Positions 33,887-42,058 of a DNA stretch of 64,000 nt are shown one piece after another. Within the stretch, counting starts at the first letter, position 1, and every line of letters starts with the position of its first letter. Origin of the DNA: an uncultured Prevotellaceae bacterium (lineage in GTDB: Bacteria > Bacteroidota > Bacteroidia > Bacteroidales > Bacteroidaceae). The position numbers and the translations under genes are program-made. The stretch lies in the NCBI GenBank assembly GCA_900316445.1, contig ONCZ01000012.1, positions 1 to 64,000 of the forward strand, given 5' to 3'. A model generated the notes under the pieces. The model was not told the origin of the DNA and did no database searches. It worked only from the letters and a program-made list of their open reading frames with translations.

Positions 33887-34552
33887 ATGCACATCATCGT
33901 ATCACAAGAGATTGAGTCGGTTTGCCCTGCGTTTGTGGGGGCTGCCGTCGAGGCACAAGTCGCCAATACGCCCTATTCAGAAGAACTTTGGGATGAGATT
34001 CATACGATGGAAGACCGTTTCCGTCAGGAGCTGACTACAGAGAGTCTGAAGGATCTGCCCAGCATCGCAGCTACCCGAAGGGTGTATAAAGCCTGCGGCA
34101 AGGACCCTTCGCGCTATCGTCCTGCCAGCGAACAACTTATCCGAAGGATGCTGCAAGGCAAGGAACTGTATCAGATCGACACCCTTGTAGACCTCATCAA
34201 CCTCGCCTCCATCGCCTATGGCTACAGCATCGGAGGTTTCGATGCCGATAAGTTCGTGGGCGATACGCTCACCTTGGGTGTGGGGCGTGAGGGGGAACCG
34301 TATGAAGGTATCGGACGAGGCATGCTCAACATCGCAGGACTACCCGTCTATCGTGATGCCGAGGGAGGTGTGGGCACACCTACCAGCGACCATGAACGGA
34401 CGAAGATGACGATGGCGACCACTCACCTTGTGGTGCTCATCAATGGTTATGACGGCAATGAGCAGCGCGTCGCAGAGAATGCTCACTTCATCCAAGAACT
34501 GCTTCGAAAATATGCACAGAGTGACGGAGGCACCGTCACTCTGTACAGATAA
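33887..34552 (+). CDS. B3/B4 tRNA-binding domain protein
   Basis: 221 residues resembling the B3/B4 domain of phenylalanyl-tRNA synthetase beta: SVCPAFVGAAVEAQV at the start, ATRRVYKACGKDPSRYRPASEQLIRRML split near 70-95, and VDLINLASIAYGYSIGGFDADK near 105. In PheRS this domain edits mischarged tRNA. Free-standing versions are common in Bacteroidales and are presumed to be editing or amino-acid-related enzymes. Fifteen nucleotides after the mutarotase stop, hence the same operon. Confidence 0.85.
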   Translation: MHIIVSQEIESVCPAFVGAAVEAQVANTPYSEELWDEIHTMEDRFRQELTTESLKDLPSIAATRRVYKACGKDPSRYRPASEQLIRRMLQGKELYQIDTLVDLINLASIAYGYSIGGFDADKFVGDTLTLGVGREGEPYEGIGRGMLNIAGLPVYRDAEGGVGTPTSDHERTKMTMATTHLVVLINGYDGNEQRVAENAHFIQELLRKYAQSDGGTVTLYR

Positions 34553-34597
34553 TCTTAATAATTCTTATTTTGTTGTCTGCATTTCAAATTATTTTTA

Positions 34598-34605
34598 TAC
34601 CTTTG
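34598..34605 (+). promoter_or_regulatory. -7 box for the CotH gene
   Basis: TACCTTTG, 27 nt before the ATG at 34633, with TTG 22 nt upstream. Confidence 0.6.
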
Positions 34606-34632
34606 CACCCGAATTTTTACCGAACCATCAAA

Positions 34633-37059
34633 ATGAGACAACTAAGAAACAGTTTTTTGTGTATCCTCGTCTTGCTGACGACAACCATTCTAACAACAAA
34701 CGCTGACGCCCAAACCACGTCAAAACTGGTTATCAACGAACTGATGCAATCGAACATCGACTGCATCATGGATGACTTGCATGAATTCCCTGACTCGTGG
34801 GTAGAGCTCTATAACAACAGCGACGAGTCCATCAACTTGAAAGAGTATCAGATAGGTATCAAGGAAGGCAATGCGTGGCAACTGCCCAATAAGACCATTG
34901 ATGCCAAGGGATTCATCGTTGTTTACTGCGATAAGGAAGAGTGGTCACTCCACACCGATTTCCGTCTGGAAACAGGCAAAGGCTGTGTAGTCTATCTGTT
35001 CAAGGGCAACGAGGTGGCAGACAGTCTGCCTGCTGCACTACCTAAGATGCCGGCTCCCAATATCGCCTATGGCCGCAAGACTGACGGCGGCAACGAGTGG
35101 GGCTATCAACTGACGCCCACGCCTGGCACCACCAACTGTGGAGAAGTGTGCGACGAAAAGCATATTCTTGGCGAACCCGTCTTCAGCGAGCCTGGCCATG
35201 TACTGACCTCATCCAAAAAGATCTCTCTCGCCCTCTCTCTGCCGAAAGATGCACCAGAGGGTACGCAAATCTACTATACCACAGACGGTAAGGAGCCTAC
35301 CAAGGACAGCAAACTCTACACAAAGGAAATCTCGATAAACGACAGCTATGCCATTCGCGCCAAGCTCTTCTGCGACGGATGGCTCTCGCCTCGCTCTACG
35401 GTACAGTCGTATATCTTCCTCGACCGCGACATGACCATTCCCGTGATATCCATCACCACCAACGATGATTACCTGAATGGTTCAAAAGAAGGCATTTTCA
35501 AGAATAACAGCAAGGCTAACCAGAACAACTGGCGTCGCCCCATCAATTTCGAATTGTTCGACGAACCCGATAAGGCAAGCGTACTCAATCAGATTTGCGA
35601 AACCCGTGTCATGGGTGGACAGTCGAGAGACTGGGCTCGCAAGTCGATGGCCATCTATGCCAACAAGCGATTTGGCACCAAGCGCCTTGAATATGAGTTC
35701 TTCCCCGACCAGAAGCCCGGAATTACCAACTTCAAGAGTATCATGCTGCGCAATGCGGGGAATGATATTGACGGCCTGTATATGCGCGACGCCATCATGC
35801 AGCGCGCTATGGCTGAGCACGCCGACCTCGACTGGCAGGCTTGGCGGCCGGCAGTCGTCTATATCAACGGCGAATACCACTGCATGCTGAATATCCGTGA
35901 GCGTAGCAATGACGACAACATCTTCACCAACTACAACGAGCTTGAGGATATCGACATGATCGAGATTGCCCAAGAGGACAGTAAGATGGTGGGCGAGGTA
36001 AAGGCCGGTGACGAAGAAAACTACAATGATTTCGTGAAGTTCTATACGGAGACTGGCCACACACTGGCAGAATACGCTAAATGGATGGACTGGAAGGAGT
36101 ATATCAACCTGATGGCCATGAACCTTTATTTCAACAATCAGGACTTCCCTGGCAACAACATCGTCATGTGGCGTCCAAGGACTGAGGACGGCAAGTGGCG
36201 CTGGATCTCCAAGGACACCGATTTCGGACTGGGGCTCTACGGAAAAGAAGTGGAGTTCAACACCATCAAGTGGCTCTACGACTTCAACCACACTTACGAC
36301 AGAGACAGGAAATGGGCTAACACAAAAGAGGCGACCTTGCTTTTCCGTAACCTGATGGAGGATCCGGATTTCAATCGCGAGTTTATCGACCGCAGCCTTG
36401 TCTATATGGGTGACTTCCTCAACGAAAAGGGAGTGCGGGCCATCTGGGATCCGATGTACGAACTTGTCAAAGACGAACTGCTTATACATAGAGACGAGCT
36501 GAACCCGCCCAGTCCTTGGGGATGGTGGGGAGGCAACAACAAAGACAACATCGAAAACGAGGTTAAAAATGTCCGTAACTGGCTGAGCAAGCGCACAGAC
36601 TATTACCGCAAGAGCCTCTGCGACTACTATCAGGTGGGCACACTGGCACCTATGACAGTCAACAAAGACATGGAGGAGGCTGCCGAAGGTCACTTCCTCT
36701 TCAATGGCGTCGAACTCTCCAAGGGTACCTTTGACGGCAAATTCATTGTCGGGCGCAAGATCACCCTTGAGCCAGGCGAAGCGTCTACCCTCCATGTAAC
36801 AGGATGGGAAGTTACGGCAAACGGGACTTCGGATTATTACCAGGGGAACAGACTTGAAATTGACATGCCTCAATGCAAGAAGCTTGTCGTCACTGCTCTC
36901 TTCGACGCTACCGGCATCGGCATCATCCCGGCAAACGGCACTAAGCCTCAGGACGTCTACGATCTCAACGGCCGCAAGGTTCGATCAGGCAGCACATCGA
37001 CTGAAGGTCTGCCACGAGGTATCTATATCGTCGGAGGAAAGAAAGTGGTAGTCAAGTAA
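34633..37059 (+). CDS. CotH-family secreted surface protein with lamin-tail domain
   Basis: 808 residues from the ATG at 34633. Signal peptide (about 1-27). Lamin-tail-like domain near 30-140 (VINELMQSN, FPDSWVELYNNSDESINLKEYQI). A chitobiase C-terminal-like Ig segment near 185-260 (YYTTDGKEPTKDSKLYT). CotH kinase-like domain near 265-640 (VMGGQSRDWARKSMAIYA, INIRERSNDDNIF in part, WRWISKDTDFGLGLYG with the metal-binding Asp). C-terminal YDLNGRKV...LPRGIYIVGGKKVVVK matches Prevotella type IX secretion tails, so it is probably cell-surface. CotH proteins can phosphorylate partner proteins; the partner is unknown here. Confidence 0.88.
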   Translation: MRQLRNSFLCILVLLTTTILTTNADAQTTSKLVINELMQSNIDCIMDDLHEFPDSWVELYNNSDESINLKEYQIGIKEGNAWQLPNKTIDAKGFIVVYCDKEEWSLHTDFRLETGKGCVVYLFKGNEVADSLPAALPKMPAPNIAYGRKTDGGNEWGYQLTPTPGTTNCGEVCDEKHILGEPVFSEPGHVLTSSKKISLALSLPKDAPEGTQIYYTTDGKEPTKDSKLYTKEISINDSYAIRAKLFCDGWLSPRSTVQSYIFLDRDMTIPVISITTNDDYLNGSKEGIFKNNSKANQNNWRRPINFELFDEPDKASVLNQICETRVMGGQSRDWARKSMAIYANKRFGTKRLEYEFFPDQKPGITNFKSIMLRNAGNDIDGLYMRDAIMQRAMAEHADLDWQAWRPAVVYINGEYHCMLNIRERSNDDNIFTNYNELEDIDMIEIAQEDSKMVGEVKAGDEENYNDFVKFYTETGHTLAEYAKWMDWKEYINLMAMNLYFNNQDFPGNNIVMWRPRTEDGKWRWISKDTDFGLGLYGKEVEFNTIKWLYDFNHTYDRDRKWANTKEATLLFRNLMEDPDFNREFIDRSLVYMGDFLNEKGVRAIWDPMYELVKDELLIHRDELNPPSPWGWWGGNNKDNIENEVKNVRNWLSKRTDYYRKSLCDYYQVGTLAPMTVNKDMEEAAEGHFLFNGVELSKGTFDGKFIVGRKITLEPGEASTLHVTGWEVTANGTSDYYQGNRLEIDMPQCKKLVVTALFDATGIGIIPANGTKPQDVYDLNGRKVRSGSTSTEGLPRGIYIVGGKKVVVK

Positions 37060-37093
37060 ATATCGCGAGGCCAGTTAATAGGCCTCGCGATAT
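37060..37093. terminator. bidirectional terminator inside the rsgA 3' end
   Basis: A perfect 13-bp inverted repeat, ATATCGCGAGGCC/GGCCTCGCGATAT with an 8-nt loop, starts right after the CotH stop. The rsgA stop lies in the loop and the right arm encodes the last residues of RsgA. It serves both convergent genes. Confidence 0.85.
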
Positions 37094-37992
37094 TTGTTTT
37101 CGTCCTTATCGTTAAGCATCGACAGATAGCTCTGATATCGGCTTTGGGCGATGTAGTGATTCTCCAAAGCCTGAAGAACGGCGCAGCCAGGCTCATGGGT
37201 GTGGGTACAATTGGAAAAGCGGCAGTCTTTGGAGAAACGGAAGATTTCCTTAAAATATGAAGTGAGTTCTTCCGGCTCCATATCGAACGTGCCGAAGCCT
37301 TTGATGCCTGGGGTATCGATCAGCCATCCCTCACCCAAGGGGATCATCTCTGAGAATGTGGTAGTGTGCTGTCCCATCTGATGGGCATCAGAGATCTCCG
37401 CCGTACGCAGGTTGACGCCTGGAACAAGGCGATTGATAATAGTGGACTTCCCCACCCCGCTATTGCCGCTTAATAGCGTTATCTTCCCTTGCAGCATAGG
37501 CAAAAGCGCATCGATGCCATCACCCGTCTCTGCAGAGATAGCACGACACTCATAGCCGACCGTCTCATAGAGATGAATCAACATCTGCTGATAGTGTTTC
37601 TCGTCGTCGTCAAGCAAATCTGACTTATTGAATATCAGCACCACTGGTACTCTGTAAGCCTCAGCCGAAGCAAGAAAGCGATCAATGAATGTGGTGTTCG
37701 TCTGAGGACGGTTGACTGTAACGACAAGCAACGCCTGATCAACGTTGGCGGCAATGATATGACTCTGTTTAGAAAGGTTGATGCTCTTCCGGATGATATA
37801 GTTGCGACGATCCTCAATCTCTGTGATGAAGTTCCCTTCAGAGACACAGACACGATCGCCTACAGCCACAGGATTCGTGCTCCGTATGCCTCGCAGACGG
37901 AAATTCCCCTTCACCTTACACTCAAGCAACTGGCCATCGTCTGTCTGGACGGTGTACCAGCTGCCCGTATTCCTAATGACAAGTCCTTTCAT
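37075..37992 (-). CDS. rsgA: ribosome biogenesis GTPase RsgA
   Basis: Circularly permuted GTPase that checks 30S subunit maturation. 305 residues: an OB domain (about 1-65), G4 motif LIFNKSDLL near 117, P-loop GNSGVGKST near 173, G3 DTPGIKGFG near 220, and the zinc motif C-X4-C-X-H-X5-C ([14 protein letters not shown]) near 250. The C-terminal codons are part of the terminator hairpin shared with the CotH gene. It lies 38 nt downstream of frr and is probably co-transcribed with it. Confidence 0.96.
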   Translation of the reverse strand: MKGLVIRNTGSWYTVQTDDGQLLECKVKGNFRLRGIRSTNPVAVGDRVCVSEGNFITEIEDRRNYIIRKSINLSKQSHIIAANVDQALLVVTVNRPQTNTTFIDRFLASAEAYRVPVVLIFNKSDLLDDDEKHYQQMLIHLYETVGYECRAISAETGDGIDALLPMLQGKITLLSGNSGVGKSTIINRLVPGVNLRTAEISDAHQMGQHTTTFSEMIPLGEGWLIDTPGIKGFGTFDMEPEELTSYFKEIFRFSKDCRFSNCTHTHEPGCAVLQALENHYIAQSRYQSYLSMLNDKDENKYREAY

Positions 37993-38030
37993 AATAAGAT
38001 GTTCCCGCCTGGCGGCAGGAACAACAATGT

Positions 38031-38591
38031 TTACACGGTCATAATCTCCTTGTTCTTTGCAGCCAGGAGATCGTCGATCTTCTTGATGTACTTGTCATGA
38101 ATCTTCTGGAGTTCCAACTCGGCATCCTTCTCATTGTCCTCAGAGAGTCCGTCCTTGATGGCCTTCTTCAGCTTGTCCTTGATGTCGCCACGCACGTTGC
38201 GCACCTCCACCTTAGCTTTCTCTGCGATCTTGGCACATTGCTTGGTCAGATCACGACGGCGCTCCTCAGTAGGAATAGGGATGTTCAGGCGGATCACCTC
38301 ACCATTGTTCTCTGGGGTGATGCCCACGTCTGAATCCATAATAGCCTTCTCAATGTTACGGATCTCCTTACGGTCCCAAGGCTTGATAGCGATGGTACGA
38401 GGATCAGGAACACTCACGTTTGCCACTTGGTTCAAAGGCACTTTCGAGCCATAAGACTCCACTCGCACGCCATCAAGGATAGCCACGTTAGCACGACCAG
38501 CACGGATGCGGTTCAGTTCATCTTCGAGGAACATGGCAGCCATCTCCATACGCTCCTCACTTTTCTTCAAAGTTTCTTTAACGTCAATCAT
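38031..38591 (-). CDS. frr: ribosome recycling factor
   Basis: Splits the post-termination ribosome with EF-G. 186 residues, normal length. Typical blocks: [25 protein letters not shown] near 28, [24 protein letters not shown] near 65, and [33 protein letters not shown] split near 105-135. First gene of an frr-rsgA transcript. Confidence 0.96.
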   Translation of the reverse strand: MIDVKETLKKSEERMEMAAMFLEDELNRIRAGRANVAILDGVRVESYGSKVPLNQVANVSVPDPRTIAIKPWDRKEIRNIEKAIMDSDVGITPENNGEVIRLNIPIPTEERRRDLTKQCAKIAEKAKVEVRNVRGDIKDKLKKAIKDGLSEDNEKDAELELQKIHDKYIKKIDDLLAAKNKEIMTV

Positions 38592-38618
38592 ATACTTTAA
38601 GTTTTAGCTTTCTGTTGA

Positions 38619-38626
38619 CAAAAGTA
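38619..38626 (-). promoter_or_regulatory. promoter of frr-rsgA
   Basis: On the minus strand TACTTTTG with TTTG about 20 nt upstream, 28 nt before the frr ATG. Confidence 0.65.
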
Positions 38627-38716
38627 CGTATTTTCCTTGAAACTGCCAAACTTTTTGTCCATTTTTTCACTTTTCGCCCCTATATATAAATAAGGTGTAG
38701 GGGTAAAATGGGGCAG

Positions 38717-38755
38717 AATACCATATTTGTGGTATGCGGAATAGCCCACGTGTGG
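38717..38755. promoter_or_regulatory. two inverted repeats upstream of the cysK promoter
   Basis: ATACCA-N6-TGGTAT (about 38717-38734) and CCCAC-N2-GTGGG (about 38745-38756) lie between the divergent frr and cysK promoters. They could be operators; nothing else supports this. Confidence 0.3.
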
Positions 38756-38780
38756 GATTTCGTAACCCCGGAAATCGCCG

Positions 38781-38788
38781 TACCTTTG
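38781..38788 (+). promoter_or_regulatory. -7 box for cysK
   Basis: TACCTTTG with TTTC 19 nt upstream in place of TTTG, 43 nt before the ATG. Confidence 0.6.
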
Positions 38789-38830
38789 CACCCAGAAACA
38801 TTAAACAACAAACATTTAAACAGAAAGATT

Positions 38831-39778
38831 ATGGCAAAGATTGCAAAACAGCTGACCGAGCTTATCGGTAACACTCCTCTGCTGGAACTCACCAAGTTCT
38901 CAGAGGCCAAGGGACTTGAGACTCCGATTATCGCCAAGGTGGAATTCTTCAATCCTGGCGGCAGTGTAAAAGACCGCATCGCTTTGGCGATGATAGAAGA
39001 CGCAGAACAGAAAGGACTGCTGAAGCCCGGTGCCACCATCATCGAGCCGACGAGTGGAAACACAGGTGTAGGACTGGCACTCGTCAGTGCTGTCAAGGGC
39101 TACAAGCTCATCCTGACGATGCCTGAGACGATGAGTGTCGAGCGTCGTAACCTGGTGAAGGCTTATGGAGCTGAGGTTAGACTGACGAGCGGAAAAGATG
39201 GAATGCCTGGTGCCATCAAGGCTGCAGAGCAACTGCGCGACAGCATTCCCGGCAGCATCATCCTGCAACAGTTTGAGAATCCTGCCAACCCCGCCAAGCA
39301 CTATGCCACTACAGGCCCTGAGCTCTGGCAGCAGACAGATGGCGAGATTGACATCTTCGTAGCAGGCGTAGGCACTGGCGGTACTGTCTCTGGTGTGGCC
39401 AAGTACCTGAAGGAGAAGAATCCGAATGTGAAGATCATCGCCGTAGAGCCCAAGTCATCACCCGTTCTCAACGGCGGTCCGAGTGGCCCCCATAAGATTC
39501 AGGGCATAGGCGCTGGCTTCGTTCCCAAGACTTACGATGGCAAACTCATCGACGAAGTACTTGATATCGAGAACGATGACGCTATCCGCACTGGTCGTGA
39601 ACTGGCCCAGAAGGAAGGACTGTTGGTGGGCATCTCGTCTGGAGCAGCTGCCTTTGGTGCCTCAGTGATTGCCAAGCGTCCGGATAATAAGGGAAAGAAG
39701 ATCGTAGCCCTGTTGCCTGATACTGGCGAACGCTACCTCTCAACGGTACTCTACGCTTTCGACGAATACCCGCTTTAA
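38831..39778 (+). CDS. cysK: cysteine synthase A
   Basis: PLP enzyme making cysteine from O-acetylserine and sulfide. 315 residues from the ATG at 38831 ([20 protein letters not shown]). Schiff-base Lys in [11 protein letters not shown] near 44, substrate loop [12 protein letters not shown] near 73, [18 protein letters not shown] near 145, and the Gly-rich phosphate loop GTGGTVSGV near 180. A 41-codon upstream extension of the frame is rejected because the promoter lies inside it. Confidence 0.96.
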   Translation: MAKIAKQLTELIGNTPLLELTKFSEAKGLETPIIAKVEFFNPGGSVKDRIALAMIEDAEQKGLLKPGATIIEPTSGNTGVGLALVSAVKGYKLILTMPETMSVERRNLVKAYGAEVRLTSGKDGMPGAIKAAEQLRDSIPGSIILQQFENPANPAKHYATTGPELWQQTDGEIDIFVAGVGTGGTVSGVAKYLKEKNPNVKIIAVEPKSSPVLNGGPSGPHKIQGIGAGFVPKTYDGKLIDEVLDIENDDAIRTGRELAQKEGLLVGISSGAAAFGASVIAKRPDNKGKKIVALLPDTGERYLSTVLYAFDEYPL

Positions 39779-39802
39779 AGCACGATTTTCTCCCGATTAA
39801 GG

Positions 39803-39842
39803 CGCAAATCATCCTAAAAACAGGGTGGTTTGCGTTTTTTTT
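39803..39842 (+). terminator. terminator after cysK
   Basis: A 12-bp hairpin with two G-T wobbles (CGCAAATCATCC/GGGTGGTTTGCG) followed by eight T, 25 nt after the stop. Confidence 0.85.
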
Positions 39843-39852
39843 GTACTTTTAT

Positions 39853-39883
39853 TTTGTTATTTAACTAAAATTCCCTATCTTTG
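39853..39883 (+). promoter_or_regulatory. promoter of the kinase quartet
   Basis: TTTG (39853-39856), a 19-nt spacer and TATCTTTG (39876-39883) match the Bacteroidetes consensus fully, 24 nt before the first kinase ATG. No promoter this good is seen before the other three kinase genes. Confidence 0.75.
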
Positions 39884-39907
39884 CCAACTGTAACTACCTG
39901 AAACCTG

Positions 39908-42043
39908 ATGAGCAGTAGTAACAGACAAAGACTTCTGGCCGTCGCGACGCTCCTAACCATCAGCCTCACGGTGTTTGCCCAGAAAGAGAATATGGAGACG
40001 ATTGCTGACACGCACCATCTCTCGGCTTATTTCGTGGCCGCACTGATGATCAGCGTGTTTGTGATGATCTTCTCCAATCGTTTGTTCTATTTCCGCCAAC
40101 GGGAAGTGAGTGCTCAGGCACAGCAACTAAACACACAATTAGGTCTGGTACTCACCTCGAACAAGACACAGGTATGGACCTACGATGTCACCAAACATCT
40201 CTACACCTTATTGTCGATCAAGGGAGAAGAAGAGAAGACCTATGTGCCCATCGACTTCTCGCAGTTCTTCGACAGCAACGAGTTCACCCAATTGCACAAG
40301 GCTGTCACCACTCTGGCCGACAGCAATAAGAATCCCGAGCCCATCGTGATCAGAGGCAGCAAGCCTGAAGACGGATCCGCCCCCCGCATCTACAAGGTCA
40401 ACCTGACTATCTTGCAGCGCGACAAGAAAGGCAAGGCTAAAATCCTGTTAGGCTCCCAGCGTGACATCACGGACAACAGAATGAGGAAGGAGAAAGCCCG
40501 CAACCTGGCCCTGCGCTATCACACCGTTTTCAATTCATCGCTGGTCGATATGATCTATTACGGTGCGGACGGTTACATGACAGACATCAACGACAAGGCC
40601 TGCGAGACCTTTGGCGTCGACAGCCGTGAAGCCTTGATGAAGCGAAAGGTGAAGATTACCGACATCCCATCATACAGGGATCTCGACTTCGACCATATAG
40701 AAAACCTGCAGATGTCGTCGATCACCGATATCGACCACACGAAACGTGAAGACGAACGGATACCGGAAGTGACCATCAAAGGCAAGTTCTACTATGAGTG
40801 TGCCGTGTCTGTCATCCGCGACAATGACAGGAAACTGCTTGGCATCATTGCCGCCGGGCGTGACATCACGGATATGGTCGATTCGCATCACCGTCAGCAA
40901 CAGGACGCCCTGCTGCTCGAAAAACGCACCAAGGACATCCAGAATTATATCAACAACATCAACTACTCACTGAAAGTGAGCGGTGTGCGACTTGTCAACT
41001 ACCACCCTGACAATCACGAACTGAAGATCTTCAGCGACCTGAATCAGGTGCAATACAGTCTCTCGCAAATCCGCTGTGCCTCACTGCTGGCACCATCAGA
41101 CCAGCGAAAGGCCCGTGGACTGTTGCTCCGTATGGACCATCGCACTCCAGGCAATTTCATGGCAACCGTACAGACCCGTTTCCACGACGAGCAGGGCCGC
41201 ACCATCTTCCTCACATTCAGTATGGTGCCTGTAGAGGGCAAAGACGGCCGCATCAGCCATTACTTCGGCATGCTGCGCAATGACACGGAGATGGTTTACA
41301 CGGAGCGCCAGCTGATCAAGGAGACGAAGAAGGCCCAAGAGACGGAAGAGCTGAAGAACACCTTCCTGTTGAACATGAGCTATGAGATCCGTACACCCCT
41401 GAATGCCGTCATCGGATTTGCGAATCTCTTCAACGAACCTCACGACACGGAGGACGAACCCGTGTTCTCCGAAGAGATCAAGCGCAACACCAACGAACTG
41501 CTGGCCCTCGTCAACGATATCCTCTACATCTCCCGCCTGGATGCGAAGATGGTGGAATTCAATTATCAGGAGACAGACTTTGCTACACTCTTCGAAGGCT
41601 ACTGCTACATGGGGTTGAGTGCGCTGAATCCGGACGTGAAGATCCAGGTGGAGAATCCCTACAACCGCCTGATGGTGAAGATTGACGAACAGAACATGGG
41701 CGAGGTGATCCAGAAGTTATGCGTCAACGCCGCCCGTGCCACAAAGACAGGCACCATCCGCACCAAATACGACTACCGCCACGGTGAATTGAACATCACC
41801 ATCGAAGATACCAGCAAAGGCATGAGTGCAAAAGAACTGCCGCACGTGTTCGACCGTTTCGTCAGAGACGAAAACAACCAGCGTGAAGGCACGGGACTTG
41901 ACATGGCCATCATCAAAGAGCTGGTCGAGCAGATGGGTGGTACAATAGAGGTCCAGTCGGAGGAAGGCAAGGGCACAGCTGTCTACGTCATCGTCCCCTG
42001 CGAGATGACCGCTATGGAGAAAAAGACAGAGATGATCGTATAA
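39908..42043 (+). CDS. PAS sensor kinase homologue lacking the phospho-accepting His (pair 1, first member)
   Basis: 711 residues. Signal-like segment (about 8-24), one membrane helix (about 40-60), then PAS-type regions (one begins FNSSLVDMIYYGADGYMTDIND near 200; another near 345), a helical linker and a kinase-like module. The H-box reads NMSYEIRTPLNAVIGF: the codon at 41381-41383 is TAT (Tyr492) where His is expected. The ATP lid is also altered: N-box VNAARAT is kept, G1 reads EDTSKGM and G2 GTGLDMAI. It cannot autophosphorylate in the usual way and may regulate its neighbour. The next kinase gene starts 15 nt after the stop. Closest relative in the window: 44129-46957. Confidence 0.9.
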   Translation: MSSSNRQRLLAVATLLTISLTVFAQKENMETIADTHHLSAYFVAALMISVFVMIFSNRLFYFRQREVSAQAQQLNTQLGLVLTSNKTQVWTYDVTKHLYTLLSIKGEEEKTYVPIDFSQFFDSNEFTQLHKAVTTLADSNKNPEPIVIRGSKPEDGSAPRIYKVNLTILQRDKKGKAKILLGSQRDITDNRMRKEKARNLALRYHTVFNSSLVDMIYYGADGYMTDINDKACETFGVDSREALMKRKVKITDIPSYRDLDFDHIENLQMSSITDIDHTKREDERIPEVTIKGKFYYECAVSVIRDNDRKLLGIIAAGRDITDMVDSHHRQQQDALLLEKRTKDIQNYINNINYSLKVSGVRLVNYHPDNHELKIFSDLNQVQYSLSQIRCASLLAPSDQRKARGLLLRMDHRTPGNFMATVQTRFHDEQGRTIFLTFSMVPVEGKDGRISHYFGMLRNDTEMVYTERQLIKETKKAQETEELKNTFLLNMSYEIRTPLNAVIGFANLFNEPHDTEDEPVFSEEIKRNTNELLALVNDILYISRLDAKMVEFNYQETDFATLFEGYCYMGLSALNPDVKIQVENPYNRLMVKIDEQNMGEVIQKLCVNAARATKTGTIRTKYDYRHGELNITIEDTSKGMSAKELPHVFDRFVRDENNQREGTGLDMAIIKELVEQMGGTIEVQSEEGKGTAVYVIVPCEMTAMEKKTEMIV

Positions 42044-42058
42044 CCAGGCTACACGAAC

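Noticed and set aside
35482-36873. 463-residue reading frame opposite the CotH gene
   Set aside because: Antisense shadow of a well-conserved secreted protein gene; its sequence is Val/His-rich without domain motifs or promoter.
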